DNA of 64,000 nucleotides from Pyricularia pennisetigena (Eukaryota; Ascomycota; Sordariomycetes; Magnaporthales; Pyriculariaceae): positions 3,471,030-3,535,029 of the forward strand of contig NC_043740.1 in assembly GCF_004337985.1 (NCBI RefSeq). Direction: 5' to 3'. A model generated the notes under the pieces. It saw only the letters and a list, made by a program, of their open reading frames with translations, had not been told where the DNA came from and searched no databases. A program made the translations under genes and the position numbers. Of the stretch, positions 1 through 10,095 are shown one piece after another (position 1 is the first letter of the stretch; the number at the start of each line of letters is the position of its first letter).

Positions 1-841
1 CTACGACGGCTCACCTTTCATCAAGCATGACCAACCAGCAGACGTCAAGGCCGCTGCCGCGCAGCCGGCTTCCTCCCCTACATCGGCCTCTAACACAGTC
101 CCCGCTGCGACGCCCTCTCCGGCGCCCGCCGCACCAGCCAGCAGCTCCTCGAGCAGCAGCTCTGACTCCAACTCTAGCTCCGGCTCCAAGTCCGGCACTG
201 GTATCACCTCTTACACACCCTTCTGCAACGGCCAGGCTACCGTTTCCAAGCGCGCTACCGTCGCGAACATTGCCTACGTAGGCAACACGGGCAGCGCCAA
301 CAACTGGGGCTGCAACATGATGCTTGTTGCCGACGCCAAGACGGCCGACCAGTACAAGTACACCATGAAGATAACCAACCAGTCGAAGGACAAGCAGATC
401 TGCACGTGCTTCAACAAGATTGGCCCCACTGGCCTCATCGACGGCTTCTTCCACCAGGGTCCTACATGGACAATGGAAGGAAAGGCCACCCAGTACGTCG
501 CTTTCGACGAAAACTCGCAGGGAGGCTGTGTCTGCAACGCGGGTGACAGCCTGCGCAAGACCTCCCTGGGCCAGTTGGCCGGTACCTGGATCGAGAGCGA
601 CTTCGGTTCCTCGGTCAACAAGGGCTGGTCGGGCGCCGATATCTCGTCCATTGTCCCCGATAACTACAAGATGCAGGTTGACGGCGCCAAGGTCTGCTTC
701 GCCGGCACCTGCTCGACCATCTGGCCCGGCGGCAAGGCTGACAACGCCTACACTGGCGGCATGGAGGCTCAGGACGGCGTCGGCTTGAACATTCCCCCAG
801 GCAAGTGCCAGTTGGACGTCACGGTTGCCTTCAGCGGTTAG
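1..841 (+). CDS. Asp f 4-like secreted/cell-wall protein, 3' part
   Basis: The reading frame is open from the left edge (codons start at base 2) to a TAG at 839-841, so the start codon and any signal peptide lie outside the window. About 279 residues are visible. The first 65 or so are a Pro/Ala/Ser-rich linker; the rest is a compact Cys-containing domain. Family-type landmarks are a YVAFDENSQG stretch, a NKIGPTG turn, and a GWSGAD motif, matching my knowledge of the Asp f 4 allergen family of ascomycetes. Those proteins are secreted and of unknown biochemical function, often cell-wall associated. I see no intron in the visible part. The long antisense frame over the gene is a shadow of the low-complexity linker. 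Family assignment is fairly sure; function is not. Confidence 0.85.
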   Translation, partial: YDGSPFIKHDQPADVKAAAAQPASSPTSASNTVPAATPSPAPAAPASSSSSSSSDSNSSSGSKSGTGITSYTPFCNGQATVSKRATVANIAYVGNTGSANNWGCNMMLVADAKTADQYKYTMKITNQSKDKQICTCFNKIGPTGLIDGFFHQGPTWTMEGKATQYVAFDENSQGGCVCNAGDSLRKTSLGQLAGTWIESDFGSSVNKGWSGADISSIVPDNYKMQVDGAKVCFAGTCSTIWPGGKADNAYTGGMEAQDGVGLNIPPGKCQLDVTVAFSG

Positions 842-1783
842 TTGGAACCTGAGTTGAGTTTCATGTCTGGTGTTTGGCATCTTTAGCAACATTCTACAAC
901 CCCGATGACCATCCCGCCCTGATTGCGTGGATATGTCTGATAGGCGATATTTTTACTTTGTCTTCTCTACTTTCGTTAAGGTCTGCCAAGAGCTGTCTTG
1001 GCTATTTCTGTTGCATTGAGCTTTGTGGTCTGGACAGCAATATCTTTGGCCATCATCTATTCGGTTCAGGTTTAGCAGTCTAATGTTTTTTTTTTTTTCG
1101 ATTTGAAATCTATTTATGCAGGACATGTCGTTCTACAACATTGCTCGTGCTTGTATTGTACTATGGTGATTATGCATCTCGGAAGTTTAAACGTCCATCC
1201 TGTGTAACCATCCACAGCATTGACGTCTTTTGTTCTACCTGGGAAACTACCCACCAGAATGCCATGTTGCTGGGCTTACGCTGATCCTTGGGACTCTGTT
1301 GCGTTAAGGTTGTTTTTGACGGCGCACGTGCTCTACAACGGATAAGCACAATTCCTCTATAATGTGTTCCACATGAACAGAAAGACGACCAAAAAAAAAT
1401 GTGGGATGATGATGCCCTTGTCAGATTGCGAGTAATACCAACTACCCTTTGTCACAAGGCCCACCCACCAAAGTCCACGACCGGAATCAACCATTTCTAC
1501 GCGAGTAGACCATCTGTAGCAAGTGAATACCCGGGTAGGCTGCCTGGAATTTACAGGAAGGCAACATCCAAAGACAATCCCCGGGGAGGCAATTGTCAGC
1601 AAAACTCCCATTCCGTTACATCACATGTGTCGATCAACAAGTTTTGCTGATCCAAGACTGATCCAGACCTGTCAATCGCCCTGACGATCCGGACAAGGCA
1701 AGCGGATGAGCGTCAAGAAGAAAAGCTTGGCAAGAGGAGAAAAACAAACAGAGGAAAAAAAGGTTAATTACCACGTAAGCGAG

Positions 1784-1818
<35 letters not shown>

Positions 1819-3945
1819 TCAGACGATAAAATCCCTCTGTCCCGACAAAAAAAAAATGGATCGAGAAGAGGCTCTAGAACGGGCCCACAACCCGCCACGT
1901 CCCGCGGGTTTTTTTTCCCTCTCTGTTTTCTTCTGACGTGGTTGAAGTGAATTGGTTAAACGATGTCAACCACGGTGTTGTCTAGAGTGGCAAAGCGGAT
2001 ACGTGAGTAATACTCCTGGATGAGGCTTTTTTTTTTTTTTTCCTCGACCTCTGATTGTTTGAGGAGTTGCTTCTTTCTGCGGATGATGAATTCATTGAGC
2101 AGGCGAGCATGTATTCTCCAGTCGGTGAGCGATTTATTTGGTCTGTCACGTAACTACTATAGTATATTCTGCTTTCATGATTGGGTCAAATTGCATGTTG
2201 GAAAGCAAATAAGAAAAAAAAAAACAAATAAAGTTGGCACATTTTTCACAACTGTAAAGCTCAGTGCGGATCGCGCGACCCCCGCCTGCCTTGGACCGCC
2301 GGCGCCTCTGCCGCTCATGCAAGGTACCGGGAACCCCCCATCGAAGCGCACTATCGAGTGCATAAACACCATAACCCTAACGCAATCACTCACCAAAGAA
2401 AAAAAAAATAATGGGATCGGCAAGCCGCGAACAAAGCTCGGAAGAGAAAACCCGAGATTCCCAGAATCCCAAAGGGGGCATAACATTCCCCGCCATGGCA
2501 ACTACCGCAGTTAATTGTTCGCCTTGTTTTTTTTTTGTCCGTGGCTCTGGTTGAGGGTTTTTCATGCTGGGTAATTGGAAGAAAAGCACTACGTAGTAAG
2601 AGCTGAGTCAGAAAAGCTACTGAAAACTCCCCCTTTTTTTTTCTCCTCTCTCCTTTCGTAACCAAACCCCACCGATCGATCTGGAGGAAAAAAAGCCGAG
2701 AAATAGCCTGACGCCGCCTTCCCCGTCATACCGCACCGACTGTTGACGCCACGGGGGTGTGTTGGTTTTTTGCTTTCTTTGTTGGCGGAACGGCAAGGGG
2801 GGGATTTTTCGTTTTTCTGGAAGGCTGTGCAACAACAAAAACATTGCATCGGCTCGCCGAATCGCTTTGCGGGGCCGTTGAAGGGGGTTAACTGGGGACG
2901 GACGTCACTCCTTTGCCAAGTTGGCTGTCTTGGTCAAAGGGGTGGGACGAAGAGTTGGAAAGGAGATTTTTGTCCAACACGAGAGTCTGGGCGAGGGGAT
3001 CAATCAATATCGACGACAGTCGAGAGAGGCCTCCGCGTCTTTGCTGGCAATGATCGACCGGGGTTGACTTCTGGTTTTGGTAGGTTGACAGGCTCGAGTA
3101 TTGCGACTCTATGAAGCTTATTCCTCGTTTGCAAAGCCACTGCCTGTCTTTATTGCTGCTGGGATCTTGTGAGGCTGTGTTGACGGTGACATCCGTCTCC
3201 ATGTCACTTAAATGCTTGGTAGTATTCGACCGCCAGACGGAGCCTGCGCAGATAGGTAGGCGGTAGGTATCATTACTTCGTATTTTGTTTCAACGTTCAT
3301 TTCGGCTTTTGCTTGGGTTTGTTCAAGGCGATGGGGCCTTAAGGGAAAAAGCCAGGTTCTTCCTTTCTGTCTATTCTAAGGCAAATAAGTACCTGGATCT
3401 TTACTGATCAACCATGCCAATATCCCCCGCCTCGAGCACCATTCTGCTGTACATCGGAAATTGTTTTTTTTTTTTTTTTTCTTTGGCATATGTCTTTAAT
3501 TTTGTTTTAATTTCTGAACATTGTTGTGACCATTTCATATTCTCTCGTTATTTTTTTACAATTTGAGAATCCAATGCTTATGCACCTGTGCTCTCCACAT
3601 ATAGTTAATTATTGCTTATGCCTTTCGCAAATGGGAGTTGTGTATAGTATGATTGCATAGAATTCTCTGCACAAATTAGATGGTAGATACACTAGCAAAC
3701 TCATGCACCCCAACCTATCAAGTCTCTCCTTAGTGAATGAGATAGAGATCCGGGTAGTTTGATAAGCGTTTAATGTTTACTGGCGGGGACAAAGAAAGTG
3801 GTCATGATATGCTTTGCCGCGACTATGATGTTGCAGCTTGTGCAAGATCTGTACAGCTTGTGATCCATGCTCTCCCTGCAATATGCCTACTGGCTCCAAT
3901 CCTGGCCACACTACTGCATCCTCGTCTATTGATTGAAATGTCGCA
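842..3945. other. 3.1-kb spacer between convergent genes
   Basis: The flanking genes both end here. The stretch holds AT-rich 3'-flank sequence, an A33 run at 1784-1816, T runs near 2027-2040 and 3464-3480, and one telobox-like AACCCTAA at 2373-2380. The open frames present are short, lack ATG starts or show no family features. No gene is called. Confidence 0.5.
1784..1816. repeat. A33 homopolymer
   Basis: An uninterrupted run of 33 A on the + strand within the 842-3945 spacer. It is one of a series of A/T homopolymers of 20 to 50 nt across the window. Confidence 0.95.
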
Positions 3946-5254
3946 TTAGGGGGTACTCGGCAGAATGTATCGAGGATCTGCTGGCTTCACGTAGTCCATA
4001 GGAATCTGGTCTGCCAGAGGAGCCTGTTGTAGTATTAGTCACAAGCAGGCGGCCAGCTGGGGTCAGAACGGCAGACTCACCTGCAGCGTTTCTGCCCACT
4101 GCCTGACTGCATCAAAGTTCTTGCACTTGTGCCGCGTATTGAAGTCGGGGAAAGCTGCCGGCTTCTGCGGATCAAACCAGACTTGACCTGAGTCTAGCTA
4201 TCAGCATCTTCGAAATCATTTTGTGCGTAGGCATAAAAGTAGTATTTGCCGTGAACCTACCGAGAAGGCCCGTATCAACGTTGCACATGAGCACCTGGCG
4301 GACAGTGTCGAGGCAGTGAGCTGCAGGGTAGAGACCATTCCGTCAGCAGAGCCCACGGTTGATCAATAGTGCTAAGATTGAAATGAAAGTGCCGTACTGA
4401 TATGGAGCTTGAGAATGTGCTCGTCATTCTTGAAGGCGTGCATGCCAAGGTCTTTGTAGTACGCATAGTTGAAGTACAATGACTTTCTGACAAGATTCTA
4501 TCAGAATGTTAATATCATGGCAGAGCGCAGAGCACCAACGTAATCGAAGTTCTTTGGCAACCAAGAGGAACCAGTATGTGGGCAACCTTACCAGGCAGTG
4601 CAAGTGGTGCATCCCCTCTACGTTCACAAAGTATCCTGCGCCGTACTTCTCCGAACGCTGTACATGACGCTCTTCAAGACCGACTGCAGGCCCGTCTTCG
4701 AGGGGAATAATACCAGGGCGGTCTGAAGATTGAGCGATTAGCCCTCAACCATTTGGAGAGCTGCGCATACAGTTTCAGACTCACAATCTACCCCTAATGC
4801 CTCCCAAGCAGCATCTACCTCGGGGGACGCATCCTTCCTGTAAATGGTTTCTTTGAGGAATGACCCGTTGAAGTTGGTGTATGCGTACGTGATATCAACA
4901 GCTTTTGTTAACGGTGCTGTGGTCATTCCTTTTAGCAAGACACTTTCATGAGAAATGTCATTTTTGTCTGATATACTCACAATAAGCCGATGTGTGCATT
5001 GAGCACTCCCTGTCGAGGCTGTTGGTGTGTATCTTAGTGCCGAAATAGCCACCAACAACAAAAGATATGACATTAGATGCTAGGTAGAGCGCCCAGAGAA
5101 TGTAGTTCCGACGATCATGATATCTCTGCTGCGACTGCGAGTCTGAGTGATCCTGGTAGTCAAAGAGCTCATCTTCGACGCTGGACCGCCGATCGTCAGA
5201 ATGCCCAGTCAGAGGATGATAGACTTCTTTTCTGGGGCTTTTGGGCATCTCCAT
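3946..5254 (-). CDS. UstYa-family (DUF3328) oxidase-like protein, 7 exons
   Basis: Exons (minus strand): 5254-4981, 4916-4785, 4722-4592, 4497-4398, 4320-4261, 4187-4081, 4023-3946. Introns are 62-94 bp; all phases agree and give 293 residues. An N-terminal cytosolic tail is followed by one membrane segment (about residues 50-72). Then come the family landmarks: HTSAYSP, YTNFNGSFLKETIYR, a DAAWEALGVDY block, and the two HXXHC-type motifs HHLHC (end of exon 3) and THCLD (exon 4 to 5). The C-terminal block ends GQVWFDPQKPAAFPDFNT and KCKNFDAVRQW. UstYa proteins are membrane-anchored enzymes that oxidatively cyclise Tyr-containing ribosomal peptides in dikaritin pathways; many genomic copies have no known substrate. 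No UstYb partner, peptidase or methyltransferase is nearby. Nothing in the gene is broken. The start is the first ATG ahead of the membrane segment. Confidence 0.9.
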
Positions 5255-6988
5255 TCTTGCATTGATCAGAAGTGCGCGTCTGGTGCAGCTGGGGATTATT
5301 TACGAGAGGGTTGTCAAGAGCTTAGTAAAAAGTTGGGCTCCTCTTCAATCGTTTGACAATTGACGAGAGGGTTGATAATAGCGTGCGATGAGTGAGTTAG
5401 TGTAGATGGCATGTTGTGACGGTCTGAAAGCAAACCCCCAAAATCCGCTTCCATTAGCACTGCAGTGCAGGAGTGATGGCTTGGCCCTGCCTCTTTGGAA
5501 TATACCGAAGGTTGTAGGAGCAAGCAGGATACAGCCACATAAGGCAGGTGCCCTAGGTAGTTGCCCACCACGGTAGGTTTAGGCAACGACAGTTACGACC
5601 TAAAAATATCGACTTCCAGTTCAAAGGAAGCGGCCCTAGACTAGGTTCACTGTTTGATTGAGTGCCAGCCTGAATACCTCACCATTCAAGCACTGGTTAA
5701 TCCTGGGTCTTGGCCTTGAACTGGATACAGGTGTGAGCTGTGCCCGACAGTGATTACAACTTCACCAAGCTGTTCAAGCGTGGGAAAGAGGGGAAAAACG
5801 AAACTCGAGGTGAGTTTCTCCGTACGGAGACTACTGGCTAGTAACCCTAGTGTACTGCCTAGCTTATCATCCTTTCCAGTCCTGCATTAGTTGCTGAGGC
5901 TCAAGTGAATTTCTTCACCTACTTATGTTGCCAACATGGGGGAAACCTGATTCTGCGATTTGACTGAAACGTCCCGCCTTGTTCAGCAATCCTGCTGCTA
6001 ATAACTGAAGGGACGCAGGAACTTTGCTTTATGGTACGCATGATTGCTTGTTCGTAGGGCTGCAAAAATAATTTGGCCAGGACACACGGCTCGGGCCAGT
6101 TGACCCTTGCATGTCTCTCATCTGAAGATGTCTAAGACCACCACGAAAGACATTCGGGCACAGCTAAGATGTTGACAGAGAACTGCCCAACAAAAAGGGC
6201 CAGGCAACGATGGGCCAGCGTCATTGGCAAGTAGCGATGCCCCCTATCTTCGATATCAACAAGTGTTGAATGTGGATTTCATGTACACCAATGTCATTAT
6301 AAATGACGACCATCATCCAGATATATGCTGCATGCGCCACTAACTCCATATTAAACTATTTGATCATCAAATCGCAAAGTACAACAGTCAGATCCCCCCC
6401 TGAAATTCCCTTCTAGGGGTTATTCCGTGAGGTAAGACAACCAGGGAAGCTAACAGAGTCTCAAATCATGACGTCGACAAAAGCGCCGGGTGGCAGGCCG
6501 CCACCGAGTCTACCATCAGTTGGAGCTCTGGCCTGAGCCGCACAGTAACTACGTTGTCGAGCGTGTTGTTGATCATGAAAGATCTGCAAAGGCCCAGGGA
6601 GTAATTGGCTGTGGTTGCACCGGCCCTAGAAGGCTGCCATTTCCAGATTATGCTGACTGGATTGGACGCCATGTGCCTCTGAGGATAGTTGCCTAGACTC
6701 GGGTGGCCAGGTCAATCGTCATAGAGCCAGCCTTGTGGGGATTTATGAGTTGATAACATATATGAGCTTTTGTTAGTGCAAGGTTACACGACACAAACAG
6801 CAAGCCTCAGCCTGACGATCTGAGGAAGACCATAAAAGCCCCTGCCAGTCCTCGCATTGAGATAAAAAAAAAAAAAACACTCAAACCACAGCAAGCCAGA
6901 CAAAAGCACAACAGAGTCCTGGAAAGCATAGCCATTCTGCCCCATCATCAAGAGCCTTGTCTTTAGGCGGCCCTCCTCCACCGTCAAC
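5255..6988. other. Divergent intergenic region between UstYa gene and small secreted peptide gene
   Basis: This 1.7-kb head-to-head spacer must carry the promoters of both flanking genes. A TATA-like CATAAAAG lies at 6831-6838, about 150 nt ahead of the peptide ATG. Between 6466 and 6696 both strands hold short open frames of about 68 codons; neither has recognisable features and I do not call them. Confidence 0.5.
6831..6838 (+). promoter_or_regulatory. TATA-like element
   Basis: CATAAAAG lies about 150 nt before the ATG of the small secreted peptide gene. Seen in sequence; its use as a promoter is inferred. Confidence 0.35.
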
Positions 6989-7237
6989 ATGAAGTTCACT
7001 CACGTCTTGACCATCGGCGCACTCGCAATCTCGGGCACAGTCGCAGCCCCTGTAGACACCACCGCGGTGGGTGCTGCTACTCACACGTATACCAACAACC
7101 CTGCCACCCATCCAAACCATGGTGGCTTCAACGGCGCCGGAGCCACCACCAGAGGCAGCAGGTGGTCAGGTGACAGAAACCGAGGCTTCGGCACATACGC
7201 CAACTACCCAGCCAACTATGGCATATATCGTCGTTGA
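6989..7237 (+). CDS. Small secreted protein with Tyr-rich C-terminus
   Basis: This is an 82-residue intronless frame. A classical signal peptide occupies about residues 1-20 (hydrophobic core TIGALAISGTVA, probable cut near AAP). The mature part is small, Gly/Asn/Thr-rich and without Cys. The last 14 residues contain four Tyr in a near-repeated TYANYPANYGIY pattern and end in Arg-Arg. The start is the first ATG, in a good context (GTCAAC ahead of it), with a TATA-like CATAAAAG about 150 nt upstream. The neighbouring divergent gene encodes a UstYa-type oxidase, which makes a peptide-precursor role worth testing; an ordinary small secreted protein is equally possible. I do not recognise a family. 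Confidence 0.6.
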   Translation: MKFTHVLTIGALAISGTVAAPVDTTAVGAATHTYTNNPATHPNHGGFNGAGATTRGSRWSGDRNRGFGTYANYPANYGIYRR

Positions 7238-7931
7238 GTTGGCCAGACCAAGAGCCTCTTGGTTTGATTTCGACAACACAAAAACGCCGTGAGAACAAAG
7301 AGCACGGGGAACATGGACCTACCAGGATATGGAACTGGGTTATTCAAAACAATTCAAGCTGTTGGCTGTCCATCCGTTCATAATACTGGCGAAGATAATC
7401 GAAGACGAGTGCAGAATGGCTTTTGCTACTGGATAATCGGAGGACAGTTAGTGAATATTGAATCTTTGAATAAATTGGCCCACAGTGTATGCACGTGTGC
7501 CACTGCCATCTAGGCAAATATATGCAGAAATGGTCTATCCTGGTCAATTGAAAACCTCTATCTTCTAGCGATGAAGTTGATAATCAAATCGCAAGGCTTA
7601 CGAGTCTTGATTCTCGTCCAACCCCGGGCTCGACTCCCTTCACTCGACTGCCCCACTCAATGCGACCACCCTTGTGATTGGATAATTCCCCCGACTCCCG
7701 CTCCACCCAAATCCCAAAGCTACCACCCAGCGGTGAACGATTCTGCCCGCAACCCGCCCAAAAATTTCTCAGCCTCAAACCGTGAAGCGCATCGTCCGCA
7801 GAACCAAAAAGAAGAGCAGCGACAAACAGACCAACGACGCCGACGACCACGCCACAAGAACGTGCCCCCTCAGCGTCTCTCACCTCAGAACCCGAAACCA
7901 AAGCCAAAAAAAGACTCTTACACAAGCAAAA
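7238..7931. other. Intergenic / 5' leader of NOP10
   Basis: This stretch holds the 3' flank of the secreted peptide gene and the 5' region of NOP10, which becomes C/A-rich from about 7620. Open frames on both strands here are compositional and have no family features. Confidence 0.5.
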
Positions 7932-8256
7932 ATGCATCTTATGTGCAACGTCGACGCCTCGGGCAAGCGTGCCTACACCCTCAAGAAGGTGCTCGAGGGC
8001 AAGGTGACCAAGTCTGCGCACCCGGCGCGCTTCTCGCCCGACGACAAGTGGTCGCGCCACCGCATAACCCTCAAGAAGAGGTTTGGGCTGCTGCAGACGG
8101 AGAAGAGTGAGTTTTTTTTTTTTTTTTTTTTTTTTCTCTCTCGCTCTGTCCATTTTAAGACGTTGATTACAAGCTGCCCGTGAAAATTCGCATTTGCTGA
8201 CCGGATGTGTTGGGTGTTTTGCTACAGAGGACCTCAAGGCGCTTCAGTCATCATGA
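7932..8256 (+). CDS. NOP10: H/ACA ribonucleoprotein subunit Nop10
   Basis: Two exons, 7932-8106 and 8228-8256, join in phase to give 67 residues. The protein starts [19 protein letters not shown] and continues through the conserved [14 protein letters not shown] segment to the basic LKKRFGLL block, which is the near-universal Nop10 sequence. Nop10 is a core subunit of H/ACA snoRNPs with Cbf5, Gar1 and Nhp2; it works in nucleolar rRNA pseudouridylation and in processing. The usual fungal length is about 58-65, so this C-terminus is slightly long. The 121-bp intron begins GTGAG and runs straight into T24 (8112-8135), which is unusual. The next gene, NOB1, converges from the right and also acts in ribosome assembly. 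Confidence 0.95.
8112..8135 (+). repeat. T24 run just after the NOP10 5' splice site
   Basis: The run starts five bases after the donor GT and lies wholly in the intron on the coding strand. Confidence 0.95.
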
Positions 8257-8679
8257 GCTGTTTCTTGCATTCTTCTGACTTGTTCTGAGCGGTATAATTC
8301 GGTTTATTCATATATGTTTTTTTTTCTTTCTTTCAAACGGTCAATTACTACCCGGTCAAGGGAGAGGCGTTTTTGGCGCAACATCTGGCTTAAATGATGG
8401 GACGGGCGACGGCCAAAAAAAGGGTGTTGGAATCCTGCATATATGTTGTGACGAGTCCAGCAGAGGGATGAAAAACGGCTATCTCTTGCTGAGGCTGCTT
8501 CATCTGTCGCATGCCTTTGCAATACTATGGGAATGTCGTGCATATGGTGGTCATCACTCGTATCAGGTCTATTTTTTGGTCATGATGCTTTTGTCTATCA
8601 ATCCGTGTACCGGTGTATCTCTAAGCTGGTATTTTTATTTTGCAAGAAAATGGCATCACACGACAAACAGCAGCTTGTA
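8257..8679. other. Spacer between convergent NOP10 and NOB1
   Basis: 423 bp of AT-rich sequence holding the 3' ends of both genes. Nothing else seen. Confidence 0.6.
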
Positions 8680-10095
8680 TTACCTCCGTTTCTTTCCATT
8701 GACATTGCGCCCCGCGCCAACCTTGATCCGACCGTTTCCGCCTGCCCTCTCACCAGTCAGGATGCCGGGGAGATAGTCCTCATCCATGAGATCTCTCACC
8801 CTCGCGCGGCGCTCGTCGTCAACCTTGCGCTGGTACTCCTTTTGATCTTCCGCAAGCAGCAGGTCCCTGCCCCATCCGTTCTTACCGCCGCCGCTCGCAG
8901 TCTTCTTTCCGCTTGCGGTGCCATGTACCGGCTTCGGGATGCTGAACACGTTGCCCCTGTTGTTCCACTGAAAGTTGCGCTTCAGGTGCACCTTGAAGTT
9001 GCCGTTGGTGTCAGTTGAGCAGCTTGTCCGCGTCAGCGTCGGCTGGCCGCACTTGGGACAGAATTGCTTCTCCATCTGGCGCGTCACGGCGAAACAGCCG
9101 TGGCAGCGCAGCACCCAGGATTTGAGGTGTGTGATGCGCGCCAGGGTAGGCGAGACCACGTTGAGGTTGATGCGCAGGGATACGTTTTGCATGGCGAAAT
9201 CAGAGGTGAGAAGGGCAGCCTGCAGGACGCGCTGTATTGGTTGCTCTGGTGCGCGCGTGGGGTTGTCCTTCGCCTTGTGCTTTTTAATGTTGGATGGAGT
9301 GATCCATTCACCGTCGCCGTCATCGCTGGCCGAGTCCTCTTCGTCGACCACTTCGGTAACATGATCTGCCTCAGGTGTTGCACCATCCAAGTCTAAGTTC
9401 TTGAGCTCTTCAACGGGTGCGGCAGGCTCCTCTGACGACTCCTCTATGCTGGTAACAGCAGGCACCTCTTCAGTGGTACCGACTTGTTCTGTTGCCGCAG
9501 GGATGTCCGTTGCTACATCTGAAGTCTGCTCTATTGTCTCTGCTGACTCTGTTAACGGCTCCTTCGCTGTCTCCTGGCTAACCTGCGCATCTTCCTTCTT
9601 TGGTGGGCTTCCGTTGACCCTTTGTTGGTTAGGGGTATTCCTCAACCTCCAATCACCGTTGTTCCTCTCGATTTCCAGCTCGTACGTCAAGGCTATCAGC
9701 GCAATATCCGGCCTGCTGAGCACCTCGAGGTCTCCTGTGCGACGTGCAAAGTCTGACACAAACTTGATGCTCTCGGGCTTCGGACTCCTCAACTTCAAAA
9801 AAGGCAAAAGGGTGTTGTTTATGCGTGTCCGGGTCGCTTCATCTCGTATCTCCTCGAGGACGGCCGGAATAGTGTATAATTCTTCTGCGCGGGCAATCAA
9901 GGTGCTGACGGCCGGATCGCCTTTGATCAGTGGCCCTGTGTCAAGCACAAGGGTGTGGATTGGCTTTGTTGGTGGCGTTGTCGTCGTGGATGTAGGAGCA
10001 ACTGTATCGAGGGTAGAGGCAGTGGCCTCTGCCTTGGGTGGGTTCTCTGCAGGCGCGTCGGCCTGGACCTCCGGGAGTGCTACTGCGGAGGTCAT
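8680..10095 (-). CDS. NOB1: 20S pre-rRNA D-site endonuclease Nob1
   Basis: A single exon of 471 codons. A PIN nuclease domain covers about residues 46-150 and opens with HTLVLDTGPLIKGD, in which Asp52 is the expected metal ligand; further acidic positions follow in the LEVLSRPDIALIALTYELE region. An acidic, Thr/Glu-rich low-complexity insert of about 120 residues precedes the zinc ribbon near 331-350 (CHGC then CPKCGQ). The C-terminal part has the family's LKRNFQWNNRGNVFSIPKP and a basic tail. Nob1 cleaves the 3' end of 18S rRNA at site D in late cytoplasmic 40S maturation. The length fits fungal Nob1. It diverges from the kinesin gene across about 1.25 kb and converges on NOP10. Confidence 0.95.
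   Translation of the reverse strand: MTSAVALPEVQADAPAENPPKAEATASTLDTVAPTSTTTTPPTKPIHTLVLDTGPLIKGDPAVSTLIARAEELYTIPAVLEEIRDEATRTRINNTLLPFLKLRSPKPESIKFVSDFARRTGDLEVLSRPDIALIALTYELEIERNNGDWRLRNTPNQQRVNGSPPKKEDAQVSQETAKEPLTESAETIEQTSDVATDIPAATEQVGTTEEVPAVTSIEESSEEPAAPVEELKNLDLDGATPEADHVTEVVDEEDSASDDGDGEWITPSNIKKHKAKDNPTRAPEQPIQRVLQAALLTSDFAMQNVSLRINLNVVSPTLARITHLKSWVLRCHGCFAVTRQMEKQFCPKCGQPTLTRTSCSTDTNGNFKVHLKRNFQWNNRGNVFSIPKPVHGTASGKKTASGGGKNGWGRDLLLAEDQKEYQRKVDDERRARVRDLMDEDYLPGILTGERAGGNGRIKVGAGRNVNGKKRR

Noticed and set aside
11..892. 293-codon antisense frame over the Asp f 4-like gene
   Set aside because: It mirrors the GC-rich codon pattern of the real gene and has no family features.
1939..2125. 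Possible two-exon 21-residue micro-protein at a GTGAGT donor
   Set aside because: Too short to judge, with no family resemblance and no promoter signal beyond chance.
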